Part shown: positions 10,758-20,489 of the stretch, one piece after another | Position numbering within the stretch: position 1 is the stretch's first letter | How the letters are laid out: every line of letters begins with the position of its first letter | Assembly (NCBI RefSeq): GCF_000003605.2 | Contig: NW_003129357.1 | Coordinates: 308,910-335,214, forward strand | DNA length: 26,305 nucleotides | Direction of reading: 5' to 3' | Source of the DNA: Saccoglossus kowalevskii | Lineage: Eukaryota; Hemichordata; Enteropneusta; Harrimaniidae | Program-made: the position numbers and the translations under genes | Notes under the pieces: generated by a model | Databases searched by the model: none | The model's input: the letters and a program-made list of their open reading frames with translations, nothing else | Told to the model about the DNA's origin: nothing

Positions 10758-10779
10758 CACCGTCCCTTGAGGGACGGTG
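10758..10779. repeat. Perfect 9-bp G+C-rich hairpin
   Basis: CACCGTCCC-TTGA-GGGACGGTG; the stem can extend by one T-A pair. It lies just outside the Penelope-like fragment. Confidence 0.8.
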
Positions 10780-10846
10780 GTTTATGCCAAGCATAGCATA
10801 ACTTTCTAACCTAGTTTTATGTTTATTCAAGTAGTTTATACATTCA

Positions 10847-10865
10847 CGGTTACTAGAAGTAACCG
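10847..10865. repeat. Perfect 8-bp hairpin
   Basis: CGGTTACT-AGA-AGTAACCG. A related ACGGTAACC string follows about 20 bases on. Confidence 0.7.
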
Positions 10866-11500
10866 CGATACATTCCATTACGGTAACCCTGGAATCAGCA
10901 AAAAGTAGAACAAAAAATTATCGTAGCGACACTAGTTAGTTGGTCGAATACTAGTATCTTAGCATAGACTTTAGACAGCCGTCTCGTCCACGGAATGCTC
11001 CTTTTTGTCAGAGCACCGTAAGCGCTGTTTGTGTGCATTTTGTACAAGTAAGCTATTTCAAGTTTTATTTACTGGCGTGGAGGGTTTTATAAGTTGGGCG
11101 CCTGTTTATGTCCTATATCTGAAGTCTTGTCCAGAAATGCTTTGACCGATTCGGTTCAAACTTGGTACAATAAAATGTCATAGTCAATATATGCACGTCA
11201 ACTTTTTTTTATAATCGAATCGTTTTGAAACTAACAGTAACAATGTGAACATTGCTTGGACATGCTGATTTACTGAAATACGTTATGTTATGTTTCGATT
11301 CAAAAGAGGCCGACTGGAGGACATTTTGTTTTTTCAAGTTGGTTTTACACCTCTGGGGTCATTACTCAAAGCTGGTTGTAGTTGAAAAAAGCTGCTTTTT
11401 CAAATTGAACAAAAGTGATTTGTGAATTTGTTGAGAAACGATGATACTGACATGAGAATGATTTTTCTAATGTCCACTGTTTAATGCTGCTGTCCTAGCC

Positions 11501-11527
11501 TCAGACTAGTTACAATTACTAGTCTGA
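11501..11527. repeat. Perfect 10-bp hairpin
   Basis: TCAGACTAGT-TACAATT-ACTAGTCTGA, in intergenic DNA. Confidence 0.8.
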
Positions 11528-11820
11528 GTGCTAGCTGATTCTTGTGAGACTTTGGGTGCTCTTACTCCCCAACATACGATTATGGTCCGATGGTCACTTG
11601 TTATAACATGCATTGCCCAATGTGTATGATGAGTTGACCTTTTTCATTTTTCACAATTCAAAATATCCGAATATTGGCGTTTTTTCTCGTGTTTTTGTAG
11701 AATGCACCTACATACATAATATTTGAGACATACCTAGAGGAATACTTCAACCTTTGTATTACTATATCATGATATATATATGGACATTCTGTCATCCTAT
11801 CGATGATCCCTGCTGGCGGC

Positions 11821-11839
11821 ATTATTATTATTATTATTA
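11821..11839. repeat. ATT microsatellite
   Basis: About six ATT units in tandem. Confidence 0.85.
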
Positions 11840-12599
11840 CACTGTACTTAAATAAACTACACTCAGGCATTTTGAAATGTCTGAAATCATTTCACTTCCC
11901 AGAGATCCTTGCGGCCAGAATACCGAATATATTTGCAGAAATAGAACTCTGCCTGGGAGATTGATCGGTCAAAATGCCCCTCCCCCCTAATAATTTCGTT
12001 GAAAGCGTTATACAACATAGTATACCATTCTATTATCAATAACATTAGTAGAAGTGCGACATATGTTAATGAGTTTGTTACATTTCAATAAATTTCAATA
12101 ATTCATTTCAATAAAGTGACTTTCATTCAATTGAACTGGCATAGAGATCCATGGAGAAGCAACACAATAATGAAAAACTGCGTGAAATATATTTGGTGTT
12201 TGAAATTTCTTTTTGAAAACGAGAATAAAATCTAATTGATGGACCATGGATTTTATTTCTTGTGATAAAAAATGTATTTCAATAATTAGAAGCCATCACA
12301 CCTCTTGTAGTTTCATAAATCAGCACAGCTTTATGCAATTGTTTACGATTACGAAGGGACAGTCACTCTAGTTGTTCGAACATATCATTCCTGTGTGACC
12401 TATTTGCCAGTCCACAGTTTTATTCTCGCGGCTCTGCTTTGAAGGATTTGTCATTTATCAAGATCACAATTGTCAAACAGAGGCAGAACAAACTATTAAA
12501 CGTGGTCACTAAACATGGTCTCTAAACTCCTAGATACACACTACCATTTTCGTCACATAACACCGATTGTTGGTGAAATCTGATTACTTATTGGCTCGA

Positions 12600-13131
12600 T
12601 ATTAAGTTCTTCACATGTATGATTAGAGACAACTCCTAAATAATGTGTACACACCTTATTTATAATTCGACTTGATCGAAGTTTGCTACCATTTGTTTAT
12701 AGTCAATAGTCGTGAACTTTGTTTCAGTGGCATTTAGACTGAGCCCATGAGCAGAGAAATATTATGATGACAATGTAGAAAGTTCAGTATTAACCTTGTC
12801 TTGGAGGTCAGATGGTGTTGCTGAGACGCAGGCGAGTGCTTTATCTTCTGCATATATATTAATGTCTGATGGACAATGATTTATTGCGAAACTCTAACTT
12901 ATCAGGTGGTATAGTATAGTTTATCGAGTTGTAAATCAAAAGTGTTAATTGAAGTAACACTTGAAAGTGGCCTTGATTACATTTTTGTCTGGAAAAGATG
13001 GTATCACTGTGTTTTGGAACCCCTTTGGTAGACAAAATAGATATTAATATTTCAGACAACCTGTTGTTTGAACATGTATATGGTCGAGCGATAAATCTAG
13101 CTTTGGTATCTAAGTTGGACAAGTCAATCAT
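12600..13131 (-). mobile_element. Decayed non-LTR retrotransposon, reverse transcriptase fragment
   Basis: Minus-strand translation in shifting frames gives pieces in the order of a LINE-type reverse transcriptase. NQGHFQVLLQLTLLIYNSIN corresponds to the family VPQGS..GPLLFLIYINDLP block. INIYAEDKALA corresponds to the YADD catalytic box, here with the first Asp changed to Glu. Then come AHGLSLNATETKF and HYLGVV, as in the region after the catalytic box. Frameshifts and an in-frame stop (LSS*YFS) show it is inactive. The clade (CR1/L2/Rex-like or other) cannot be fixed from this. Confidence 0.7.
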
Positions 13132-13793
13132 TTTATTCTTTGATAGGAATGTTAGTTGACTTCTACAAGAATATCCTTTTTGCTGAATGTTAGGTGTTTT
13201 TAGGTAGAATTATTATTTCCAGTGAGTTATAAATAAATAATTGTTGTATTATTCCATACCGACATGCAATCCCAGGAAAAATTCATTGGTGTTACACTGT
13301 TTTGGGTTCACGTGGAGGTGTATTACCAGTTCAAAATAATGTCAGGGCATAATCTAATCGGTGTTCAGCTCAAGGCGACACTGACACCCATGAACTACTC
13401 AGACGGGTGAACAGAACACAGGCTCAGTGTCACTGATAAGGAATGTTCACAAAGCAAGTCATCGGCTCATCAGCACGTGTACGTGAGCTATGATACTGTC
13501 TATAATCGCCAAATTTATCATCACACGGCCTACGTCGTGCCTCTCTTACAGCAACATGTCCCCGTTTTTTGGAATACAAATATACTAGTAAACGGATTTC
13601 ACACAGTATCACCGCTATGTAAACAAATCTACCATTCAATTGCACCATCCTCGTAATCCCCGGACTTGCAGGGACAGAAGACACGTAGTCCCCCATACAA
13701 TCCCTGCTTCCCCAGGCAGAGAATATGTACGTAGAACTTACAGGTTATAGGCTTGTTGAAATCTGGCACGATTTTCAAGTTCTTTCCTTCTCT

Positions 13794-13813
13794 ATATGTG
13801 TGTGTGTGTGTGT
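13794..13813. repeat. TG microsatellite
   Basis: TATATGTGTGTGTGTGTGTGTAC; low complexity. Confidence 0.85.
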
Positions 13814-14649
13814 ACATAATTATATTCTCACCGCTATGTATTGTTTTGTGTATTATTGTGGATTGCATTTCACTGGCAGACACCAAGGATTTTGAATACA
13901 TATTTCTTGACTCTTCAGGTCTGCATACTTGCTACTTTTAACTGCCGTACTTCTGTATACCGTATACCCCATAGTCTACGGCTTTACGTACATTGTGCAG
14001 CGATGAGCCCTAGCCAGAATTTTAAACACAGTTTTAGTGAGTGATTCAAATCATATTACAGTGTGCATTTATAATTGTTTTCAAGCATTGTTTTACTGAG
14101 ATCGTGGCTAATATCAGCTGACGTGTGTGCCTCTCGTATGTCTCTATGGAAAGATTTCGTAACGGTTGTCTAAAGTAGAAGTTTGCATTAACGTTATGCG
14201 CATTGACATGTTATGATGTCCATGCACAATACTGTGATGCCCATTCACCATGATGCTCATTTACTATATGCAATACCGTTATTATATGTTATATGAGACC
14301 ATTTATAGAATAAAGTAATAATTGTCATTATTTAAAAAATAATCATCTTTCACAACAATATCATATGTTTATATATCATGCATTTACATGATCGAGTTAT
14401 TTCTTAATAATAAATGCTTACATGATTGTTGTTTCTAAATTGGAAAACTCAACAATTTAATCATTGCCCTCGTGTTTTCGCTGCAGCGCCCCCAACTAGA
14501 ACTACACAAACATAGATTTTAAGTGCGCTCACGAGAAGAAAGAACCTCACGACCGTACGGCTATTTGGAAATGTGAAAAAACGAAGGTTTTACATTTGTA
14601 CATTAAAATCGCATAGATATTATCAGCACCCCTATTTCCCCCGAAGCAT

Positions 14650-14694
14650 ATTGGTTAATCTCTTAGCGCGTTTTGAATCATTTGATTGGTTGAG
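14650..14694 (+). promoter_or_regulatory. Two inverted CCAAT boxes upstream of SMYD5
   Basis: ATTGG occurs at 14650-14654 and 14685-14689; the second is in GATTGGTTGAG, a good NF-Y-type context. They lie about 60-100 bases before the first coding ATG, and no TATA box is evident. The spacing suits a TATA-less promoter or the 5' UTR start. No transcription start can be placed. Confidence 0.4.
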
Positions 14695-14724
14695 CCACCG
14701 AGGATGCAAAGGTCATGACAAAAA

Positions 14725-14826
14725 ATGGCTGCCCCCATGGAGGAACATGCTGCAGTCCCGGGTGACATCGGGAAAGATTGCGGAGATAGAAGTCCGGATT
14801 GCCGACGATCGAAAGGTAGTTGAATA
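14725..14826 (+). other. Overlapping out-of-frame upstream reading frame at SMYD5 start
   Basis: ATG at 14725 in context AAAAATGG starts [17 protein letters not shown], one base out of register with the conserved SMYD5 frame. Read through the exon 1-2 junction it stops a few codons into exon 2. Its MAA-M beginning looks more like the vertebrate SMYD5 N-terminus than the in-frame ATG does. See findings. Confidence 0.6.
14747..14815 (+). CDS. SMYD5: SMYD5 coding exon 1
   Basis: 23 codons, [18 protein letters not shown] to DDRK, ending AAG|GTAGTT in phase 0. [12 protein letters not shown] aligns with the vertebrate EVRF...GKG region, which fixes the frame. The upstream extent is uncertain because the better-context ATG at 14725 is out of frame. 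Confidence 0.8.
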
Positions 14827-17800
14827 ATTGGTATTATTGGGGAAAGAGTTCCTTTTGTACTCCCATCCCTAACCCTAAACCCTACCTTCCAGCACTCTCC
14901 ATTTAATTGTACATGCCCCTCCTTAGGACATCTAATACATCTGCAGTTATCTAGAGGGGGCATATACAAATGAATTGGATAACTGGGAGTGAGTGTTAGA
15001 GTTAGGGAACTCTTGCCAAAAATACATGTACTATATGTACCGTCCCGAGTAGACCTGGCTTCTGCCAAACTGTCCGTTTGGGGCAGTACAATTTGTGTGT
15101 ATGTGTTGGGGGGGGCGTGATTCACAGTCGTTGGTGGCTGAAAATGTGTTTAATTAGTGGCACTTTTAGTACTAAACTCGTTGTGTCTTCTGCTGCCATA
15201 CTGCAGATTATCTTGCCACGTACATATGCATCGCATCATACTAAAACAGTGATAAAACTTATTCATTTCAATAACAAGATACAATTTCAGTTTCTGGTTT
15301 GTCTTGAATATTTTTCTATGTAACGCAGCTCTTTTTTTTTTTTTACAGGGAAAAGGCGTATTTGCTAAGCAACGTTTCAGAAAAAACGATGTAATCTTCC
15401 GAGAGAAACCAATAGTATGTGCCCAGTTTTTATGGAATGAGTATTACAAGTATTCAGCATGCGATCATTGTATGAAATCATTGGAGACAGCGGAGGAGAT
15501 GGCGCGACGGTTGTCGGCTATTTCGTCACTTGTACTTCCATATCCACAGTGTTGTGAAGTAAAAAAAGATGAACATGTGTCATGTCCGGCATGTCAGGTA
15601 GGTAACCATTGACCTTTCCTGGAGTTAAACCAGCGATAGCCATGATTTTGAATATTTTTGATTTAAATATAACCAAATTAGATCTCACTAAAATATTTTT
15701 TTTAGATACAATAACATGGGCAAAGTGATTGTAGACTAGGTAAACTGCAATGTGAAAACTTAGGATCGAGTAGGCGTCATTTTGTCACTCGGCGTGGACC
15801 ATTGAAAATTATGATATATGATGCACACTATCATGCAAATGACATTAAATCATCAGAGGGCGTCTGAGTGGCTGTTTACCTCGAAAGATGACAAATGTAT
15901 TTGACGTTTCTAGTAAGTTTTCACCTTGTAGTGTGAGATTTGACAATATTGAATTTCAATAGATGGTGCACTCTGGAAACCAGGATGCAGCCATAATTTT
16001 TCACTAGCAAGTGATTTAATGTTGAACAGCAGTATAGAGCATATGTGCTACGCTTTCAGTGTCCACAGTTCAACAATGATGATTATTTTGTTATAGGTAT
16101 TATTTGCACTAAAAGCCTACTCATATTTTTTTAGAAAGTTGGTCATAAATCACGTGACAATGTTCACTGGTTTATTATGTAAAATAATGAAGTTATTGTC
16201 TCATGGCGCCATGAAATAGCATTCATTTGTGTGTTACAGTGACAGATTTTGAAAAGCTTGACCTAATATTTGTCAAAAACAAGACCATAGAGCTTTTTCG
16301 ACACTTTCTAAAACCCAGATTTTTTAAATAATTAAGGTCAACAAAAAGTACCTCATCATTCACAATATACATTTTTTTCAACCTATGTCACCAGGCTAGA
16401 ATTTTAGGTATGGCTTGATATAGTGTCATAGAAACCCATGGTAAAAGTGTTATAATACCGGTAGTGCCAAAATGGCCACTATCCACTAAAATACAACCAT
16501 GATTTCTCCGTAAATTAAGCTGGTGACTCCTAATTTTTTTTAAGTACTTACTTCCCATAAGTACAATTTATTGGAAAATGAATAATTTCTGGTAGACTTC
16601 TACCTTAAGGTGTTTCTGTGGTTAAAATAAGTTTTATTTTAATGATCAAGTATTCAATGAATGCACTATTTGTTATTAAGTATGCTTCTAGACACGCCTT
16701 CCAATATGTCAAATGGCTGTTTTTTGTTTTCATATTCTAAAATGTTGTGCAGTATAACTGATTGTATTTCACTTTTATTCATTTCAGACGCAGTATTGTA
16801 GCACAAAATGTAAGGAGGATGCAGAAAAGCTATATCACAGAGTGCTGTGCATGGGACAGCATCCAGCAGATCCTGAACACCCTATAGCAAAATTACAAGA
16901 TATCTGGCGGTAATATAAACTTTCAGACTCTCCAGGCTTGACAAATTACATGATCTACAATACAATATTCTCACATGTACTGCTTAAAAATATTGCATAC
17001 TAATAAATTACATTTTCCAAACATTGTCGTTTTTTGCTCGATGGAAATATCTTTAATGACATTGTCCCTTGATGTAATGTACAAAACTGAGCACATTTTT
17101 CATATTAGTAGTATGTAAATTTTAGTTTAAAGCTCCATAGTGTACGCTCAAACTTAATGTTAAAGGTGCATTTGACACGCATTGTGTACGTTGCATTGGA
17201 CACACATTGAACTTGATGCATTACAAGAAATAAATCCATCTTATACATGCATACATTTCCATGTACCTTCAATCTTGTTCTTTCAGGAACATGCATTTCC
17301 CCCCTGAGACTGCTAGTATTATGTTAATAGCTAAAATGATAGCTAAAATTAAACAGGTAGGTCAAATAGAGTATTGCATAACCAGAGGTTTGTCTGCATA
17401 AATATGTGGCATAATATTAAGCATCAAATATTACCATAAATTATAGAATTTTCAGGTTATCCAGAATGAACAATGTTTAGTATGGTGATATATGCAAAAT
17501 CATTAGGAGACAAAAATATAATGTGCATACAATATTTGTTTTCCATTTTGATTCAATAAGGCTGACCAGTGTCCATAAAAGTTACAGTAACTGAAATGTA
17601 AAATGTTGGCATACTTCCAGCAAACCCCCAGTTTGTTCTCAATTGGAGAAAAAGTATTGCTGGCCTTTCGTTTTATAATGCACTTAATGTGTCTGCAACC
17701 AATTTTCAGATCTCTCTGTTGACTACATTTAAACTTACAGTGACGACAAAGCTGTTATACACAACTAAAGTTTTCACACATTACATTACTTGTTTATAAT

Positions 17801-20246
17801 TTATGTCTTCACGATGTGCAGGCACCTGATAAATCTGAAGCAGTCGCTGCATTCTCACAGTTTAGAAGAGCTACTGTCAATGAAGAAGCCGATATTACAC
17901 ATAAACTACTTGGAGAGGAATTTCAGGGTGATATAGACATGCTTTTACCATTTCTCAATGAAGCATTGAAAGAAGAAACTGTATCACATGTAAGACATTC
18001 AATATTTTATATCTACAAGGATTTATAAGATGGAGGGTATTATGCAAGTGTGAGATGTGCAATTAATATCTCACACAAATTGAAAAAACACAAAATTACA
18101 CTTGATAAACCTTATCACATCGCCTGCTAAAGTCTCCAGAAATAGCCGAAATGAAAAGTAAGAAATGGTGTCGGCAGGCGATGACAATTTCCAAGCTTCT
18201 TCTATATTCTGTGACGCAATTGGTTAGAAATACATTGATTGATACATACAGGTTGGGATCGCTTTTATACACTGGCTATTAATGAGAATTTGTTTCTCGT
18301 AAAAACTTCATCGCACGTTATCGTAGGTGGTTATGAAAGTTGCATACCGTTCATCTTATAGCTCCTTGACATCTGTCATACTGATTATCAGTAATTGAAA
18401 CAAAAAAAATAAAATTCTAATTTTTAAATTACCATTAAAATAGTTCTTTTAATCTGATTTTTCATGAAAATTTCTCTAACAAAAAAAAAACTTAAAAAAT
18501 TGTGTGATGTGCACATTTTTAACTGATATGCTTGATGATCAGATCAGTCAAAAAACTTTCTGAAATGAAATAGATTTTTAAAAATTAATTTAAATGTTGA
18601 GTTTTATATATACTGTATTTGATTTGTTGACAGTGGTTTACCAGTGAAGGTATCAGATCATTATTTGCTCTTATAGGAACAAATGGCCAAGGTGTCGGAA
18701 CAAGGTAAATAGTGTTCATTTGTTTTTATCAGACAAACCCATAGCTCTCTATTATGTACCGATATACACTTCAGTTCATGTAATAATACATTTCACCATG
18801 TAACCTATAAATCACTTTGCAGCACTATATTATCAAACTTGTATGATTATTTTAAATTCTGTATTTTATTTTAGTTCTCTGAGTGTTTATGTACATAACT
18901 GTGATGCGTTAGATTTAAATACCGACGACAGACAGCGATTAGATTTATTTATAGACCAGCTGTATGTTGATATTGAGAAAGGTAAGGATATGTATATGTC
19001 AATATCTTCACAATCTACACCAATCAGGTTCCACTGATTTATCAATGTGATCTCCCATTTTGGCCATTTTAAGGCTATATTCAAGTTATACATTAACTAG
19101 GCTTGTTACATAATGTATGATCAAAGTGAATTCACTAAAAACAAAGTTTAATGACAATTTTTAAATTTGTAATAATAAACTGTATTAAGATTCACATCGA
19201 ATGTGTATGGTTCCATTTTTATATTGCTAAGGTTGTAGTAGGGTCATAATAAACTGTTGTGATATTGATCTCATTGTTTCGTTTCAGAATCTGGTTCCTT
19301 TTTGAACTGTGAAGGCTCAGCGCTTTATTCTCTACAGAGTTGTTGTAAGTCTTGTTTATTTTATTGTGCATATGATTTATAAAACTTGAAAATAGGGGAA
19401 CTCAACCCATAAGTAATATGAGATATTGCATCATGGTATTATCGGAAGTATAAGTAACTTGTAGCGGTAGCTCTTCTAACAATAAAAATTTGATACATAA
19501 AATGCTAATAAATAATCCTTGTGCCATGAGATATACATCAAATTTGAAAGTGTTACACACATGTACTTGCAGGTAACCATAGCTGTGTACCAAATGCTGA
19601 GGTAACATTTCCTGATAATGACGCAGCGGTATCTGTGATGGCGCTTCAAGACATTCAGGAAAATGAGGTCAGTAATTTGAAAAAATTTTACTTTCAAGAT
19701 CTAGTGTTGGTCATCTTTCAAAACAATGTATATTATGGGATACCCATGCACCATAGCAACCAGTAATCTTGATCATTTCAAAGACACCCTTCAGATTTGT
19801 ATTGTTACCAGGGATCCAGTCTTGAATCACAAAAGTGACAATTTGAATTCAATCACTCACATGAACTTTCTTCTTATCACTTTCCAGGAAATTTGCATAT
19901 CATATTTAGGTGAATGTGATATTGGAAGAAGCCGACATTCAAGACAAAAAATTCTCAGGTACAAATGAACCAATACATTTTTTATATTTTATTTGACCAA
20001 TGGGTACAGGGTATGTACATGTGATTAACATAGCGATGACGCTTTGCAGATAGTTATACCAGGTCAGTATATAGAAGTTATCAGTAGTCGCCATTACATA
20101 AAAATGGCCGCTTGACTGTAACTTTGTTTGATTTCAGAGAGAATTACTTGTTCAACTGTAACTGTATGAAATGTCAATCACAGTGTGATGATGCTGATGT
20201 GACAAGTGATGAAGATGAGGAGGAAATGGAAGAAGATTCTAATTGA
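14747..20246 (+). CDS. SMYD5: SET and MYND domain-containing protein 5 (complete, 11 coding exons)
   Basis: Joined exons 14747-14815, 15349-15597, 16788-16909, 17287-17356, 17822-17989, 18634-18704, 18875-18981, 19288-19344, 19573-19667, 19888-19958 and 20138-20246 give 395 residues; human is about 418. SMYD proteins are SAM-dependent lysine methyltransferases; SMYD5 has been reported to act on histone tails and ribosomal protein. Visible are the SET start GKGVFA (24-29), MYND-type zinc ligands (CDHC 61-64, CPAC 102-105, YCSTKC 109-114, H123, C127), SET core NHSCVPN (306-312) and EICISYL (337-343), post-SET Cys367/369/372 and an acidic tail ([10 protein letters not shown]). Every junction is GT-AG with matching phase. 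It is distinguished from SMYD1-4 by the SMYD5-specific stretches [22 protein letters not shown] and LNCEGS. The start codon is uncertain. Confidence 0.96.
14839..15017. repeat. Imperfect palindromic element with telomere-like CCCTAA units (SMYD5 intron 1)
   Basis: The left arm about 14839-14922 and right arm about 14954-15017 are imperfect reverse complements, sharing GAGTTCC, ACTCCCA, CCAATT-type and TGCCCCTC blocks. The left arm contains CCCTAACCCTAAACCCTA (14867-14884). The right arm has GTTAGAGTTAGGG (14995-15007). Confidence 0.6.
15349..15597 (+). CDS. SMYD5: SMYD5 coding exon 2
   Basis: Residues 24-106, preceded by a T-rich tract and TTTTACAG, with donor CAG|GTAGGT. It carries the SET N-terminal GKGVFA motif and the first half of the MYND-type zinc finger (CDHC, CPAC). 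Confidence 0.97.
15598..16787. other. SMYD5: SMYD5 intron 2, nothing else seen
   Basis: A 1.2-kb A+T-rich intron with no coding or repeat structure that I can support. Confidence 0.8.
16788..16909 (+). CDS. SMYD5: SMYD5 coding exon 3
   Basis: Acceptor ATTTCAG; reads [20 protein letters not shown] and on to KLQDIW, then a split Arg codon at CG|GTAATA. It completes the zinc finger (C110, C114, H123, C127). Confidence 0.96.
16910..17821. other. SMYD5: SMYD5 introns 3 and 4 flanking exon 4
   Basis: Introns 16910-17286 and 17357-17821 surround the 70-base exon 4. I see no further features in them. Confidence 0.8.
17287..17356 (+). CDS. SMYD5: SMYD5 coding exon 4
   Basis: Acceptor CTTTCAG; reads (R)[20 protein letters not shown] to IKQ, with donor [18 protein letters not shown] is a SMYD5 signature. 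Confidence 0.96.
17822..17989 (+). CDS. SMYD5: SMYD5 coding exon 5
   Basis: 56 codons, [15 protein letters not shown] to EETVSH, phase 0 at both ends, donor CAT|GTAAGA. It contains [12 protein letters not shown], part of the helical insert between the SET halves. Confidence 0.96.
17990..18633. other. SMYD5: SMYD5 intron 5 with a small inverted repeat
   Basis: CATCGCCTGC (18118-18127) and GCAGGCGATG (18174-18183) form a perfect 10-bp stem around 46 bases. The rest is A+T-rich. Confidence 0.8.
18634..18704 (+). CDS. SMYD5: SMYD5 coding exon 6
   Basis: Acceptor TTGACAG; reads [20 protein letters not shown] then VGT and a split Ser at AG|GTAAAT. This strongly conserved block belongs to the SET fold. 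Confidence 0.97.
18875..18981 (+). CDS. SMYD5: SMYD5 coding exon 7
   Basis: Acceptor TTTTAG; reads (S)[18 protein letters not shown] to YVDIEK, with a phase-1 donor G|GTAAGG. Confidence 0.96.
18982..19287. other. SMYD5: SMYD5 intron 7, nothing else seen
   Basis: A 306-base A+T-rich intron between GTAAGG and TTTCAG. Confidence 0.8.
19288..19344 (+). CDS. SMYD5: SMYD5 coding exon 8
   Basis: 57 bases: acceptor GTTTCAG, reads (E)[18 protein letters not shown], donor T|GTAAGT. It is too short to stand out as an open frame but sits exactly between neighbours in phase and homology. Confidence 0.96.
19573..19667 (+). CDS. SMYD5: SMYD5 coding exon 9
   Basis: Acceptor CTTGCAG; reads (C)[12 protein letters not shown] to DIQENE, donor GAG|GTCAGT. 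It carries the SET signature NHSCxPN involved in cofactor binding and zinc coordination. Confidence 0.97.
19888..19958 (+). CDS. SMYD5: SMYD5 coding exon 10
   Basis: Acceptor TTTCCAG; reads [20 protein letters not shown] to KIL plus a split Arg at AG|GTACAA. It carries the terminal SET catalytic strand with Tyr342. Confidence 0.97.
20138..20246 (+). CDS. SMYD5: SMYD5 coding exon 11 with stop
   Basis: Acceptor ATTTCAG; reads (R)[13 protein letters not shown], then an acidic Asp/Glu tail, with stop TGA at 20244-20246. CxCxxC is the post-SET zinc cluster. Confidence 0.96.
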
Positions 20247-20458
20247 TCTTTTCTAATTGATGTTTGTGAGTTACAGCCCTGGACAAAAAGGTGTATCCTA
20301 TGTAGAGTGCTGGTTTTGTTGGTGGCTATAAACTTATTGAGTTGAGCAATATTCCATGGCGATACAATTCAATGTGTACCACCAACTAGCATCATATATA
20401 CAAAGTAATTTGTTATCTTTGCAAGTAAATGCATTTTAGAATGTATAATACTAAGAAA

Positions 20459-20464
20459 AATAAA
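20459..20464 (+). terminator. SMYD5 polyadenylation signal
   Basis: AATAAA about 213 bases after the SMYD5 stop. The implied cleavage near 20480 gives a 3' UTR of about 235 bases. Confidence 0.75.
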
Positions 20465-20489
20465 GCAACGTTGACAAAAATGATGCAGA

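Larger units (their letters stand above)
6917..14746. other. Divergent intergenic region between ALDH18A1 and SMYD5
   Basis: 7.8 kb with both flanking 5' ends pointing outward, so promoters and 5' UTRs of both genes must lie at its edges. I found no multi-exon gene. Open frames at 7525-7912, 8272-8592 and 13430-13901 match nothing I recognise and lack coding character. Identified contents are a G-rich tract (7822), a GT-rich tract (8833), a Penelope-like remnant, a non-LTR remnant, hairpins at 10758, 10847 and 11501, and simple repeats at 11821 and 13794. Confidence 0.7.

Noticed and set aside
13430-13901. Two overlapping minus-strand open frames of about 90 residues
   Set aside because: Neither reads as a known protein. 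One runs through the TG microsatellite, giving HTHTHT.
14573-14746. Upstream in-frame extension of SMYD5 exon 1 to an ATG at 14573
   Set aside because: The frame is open, but the 58 added residues have no similarity to SMYD5 and would span the CCAAT boxes, so it is more likely promoter or UTR.
14867-14884. Interstitial telomere from a chromosome fusion
   Set aside because: Only about three units, embedded in a palindromic element within an intron. That is far too short and better explained by the element.
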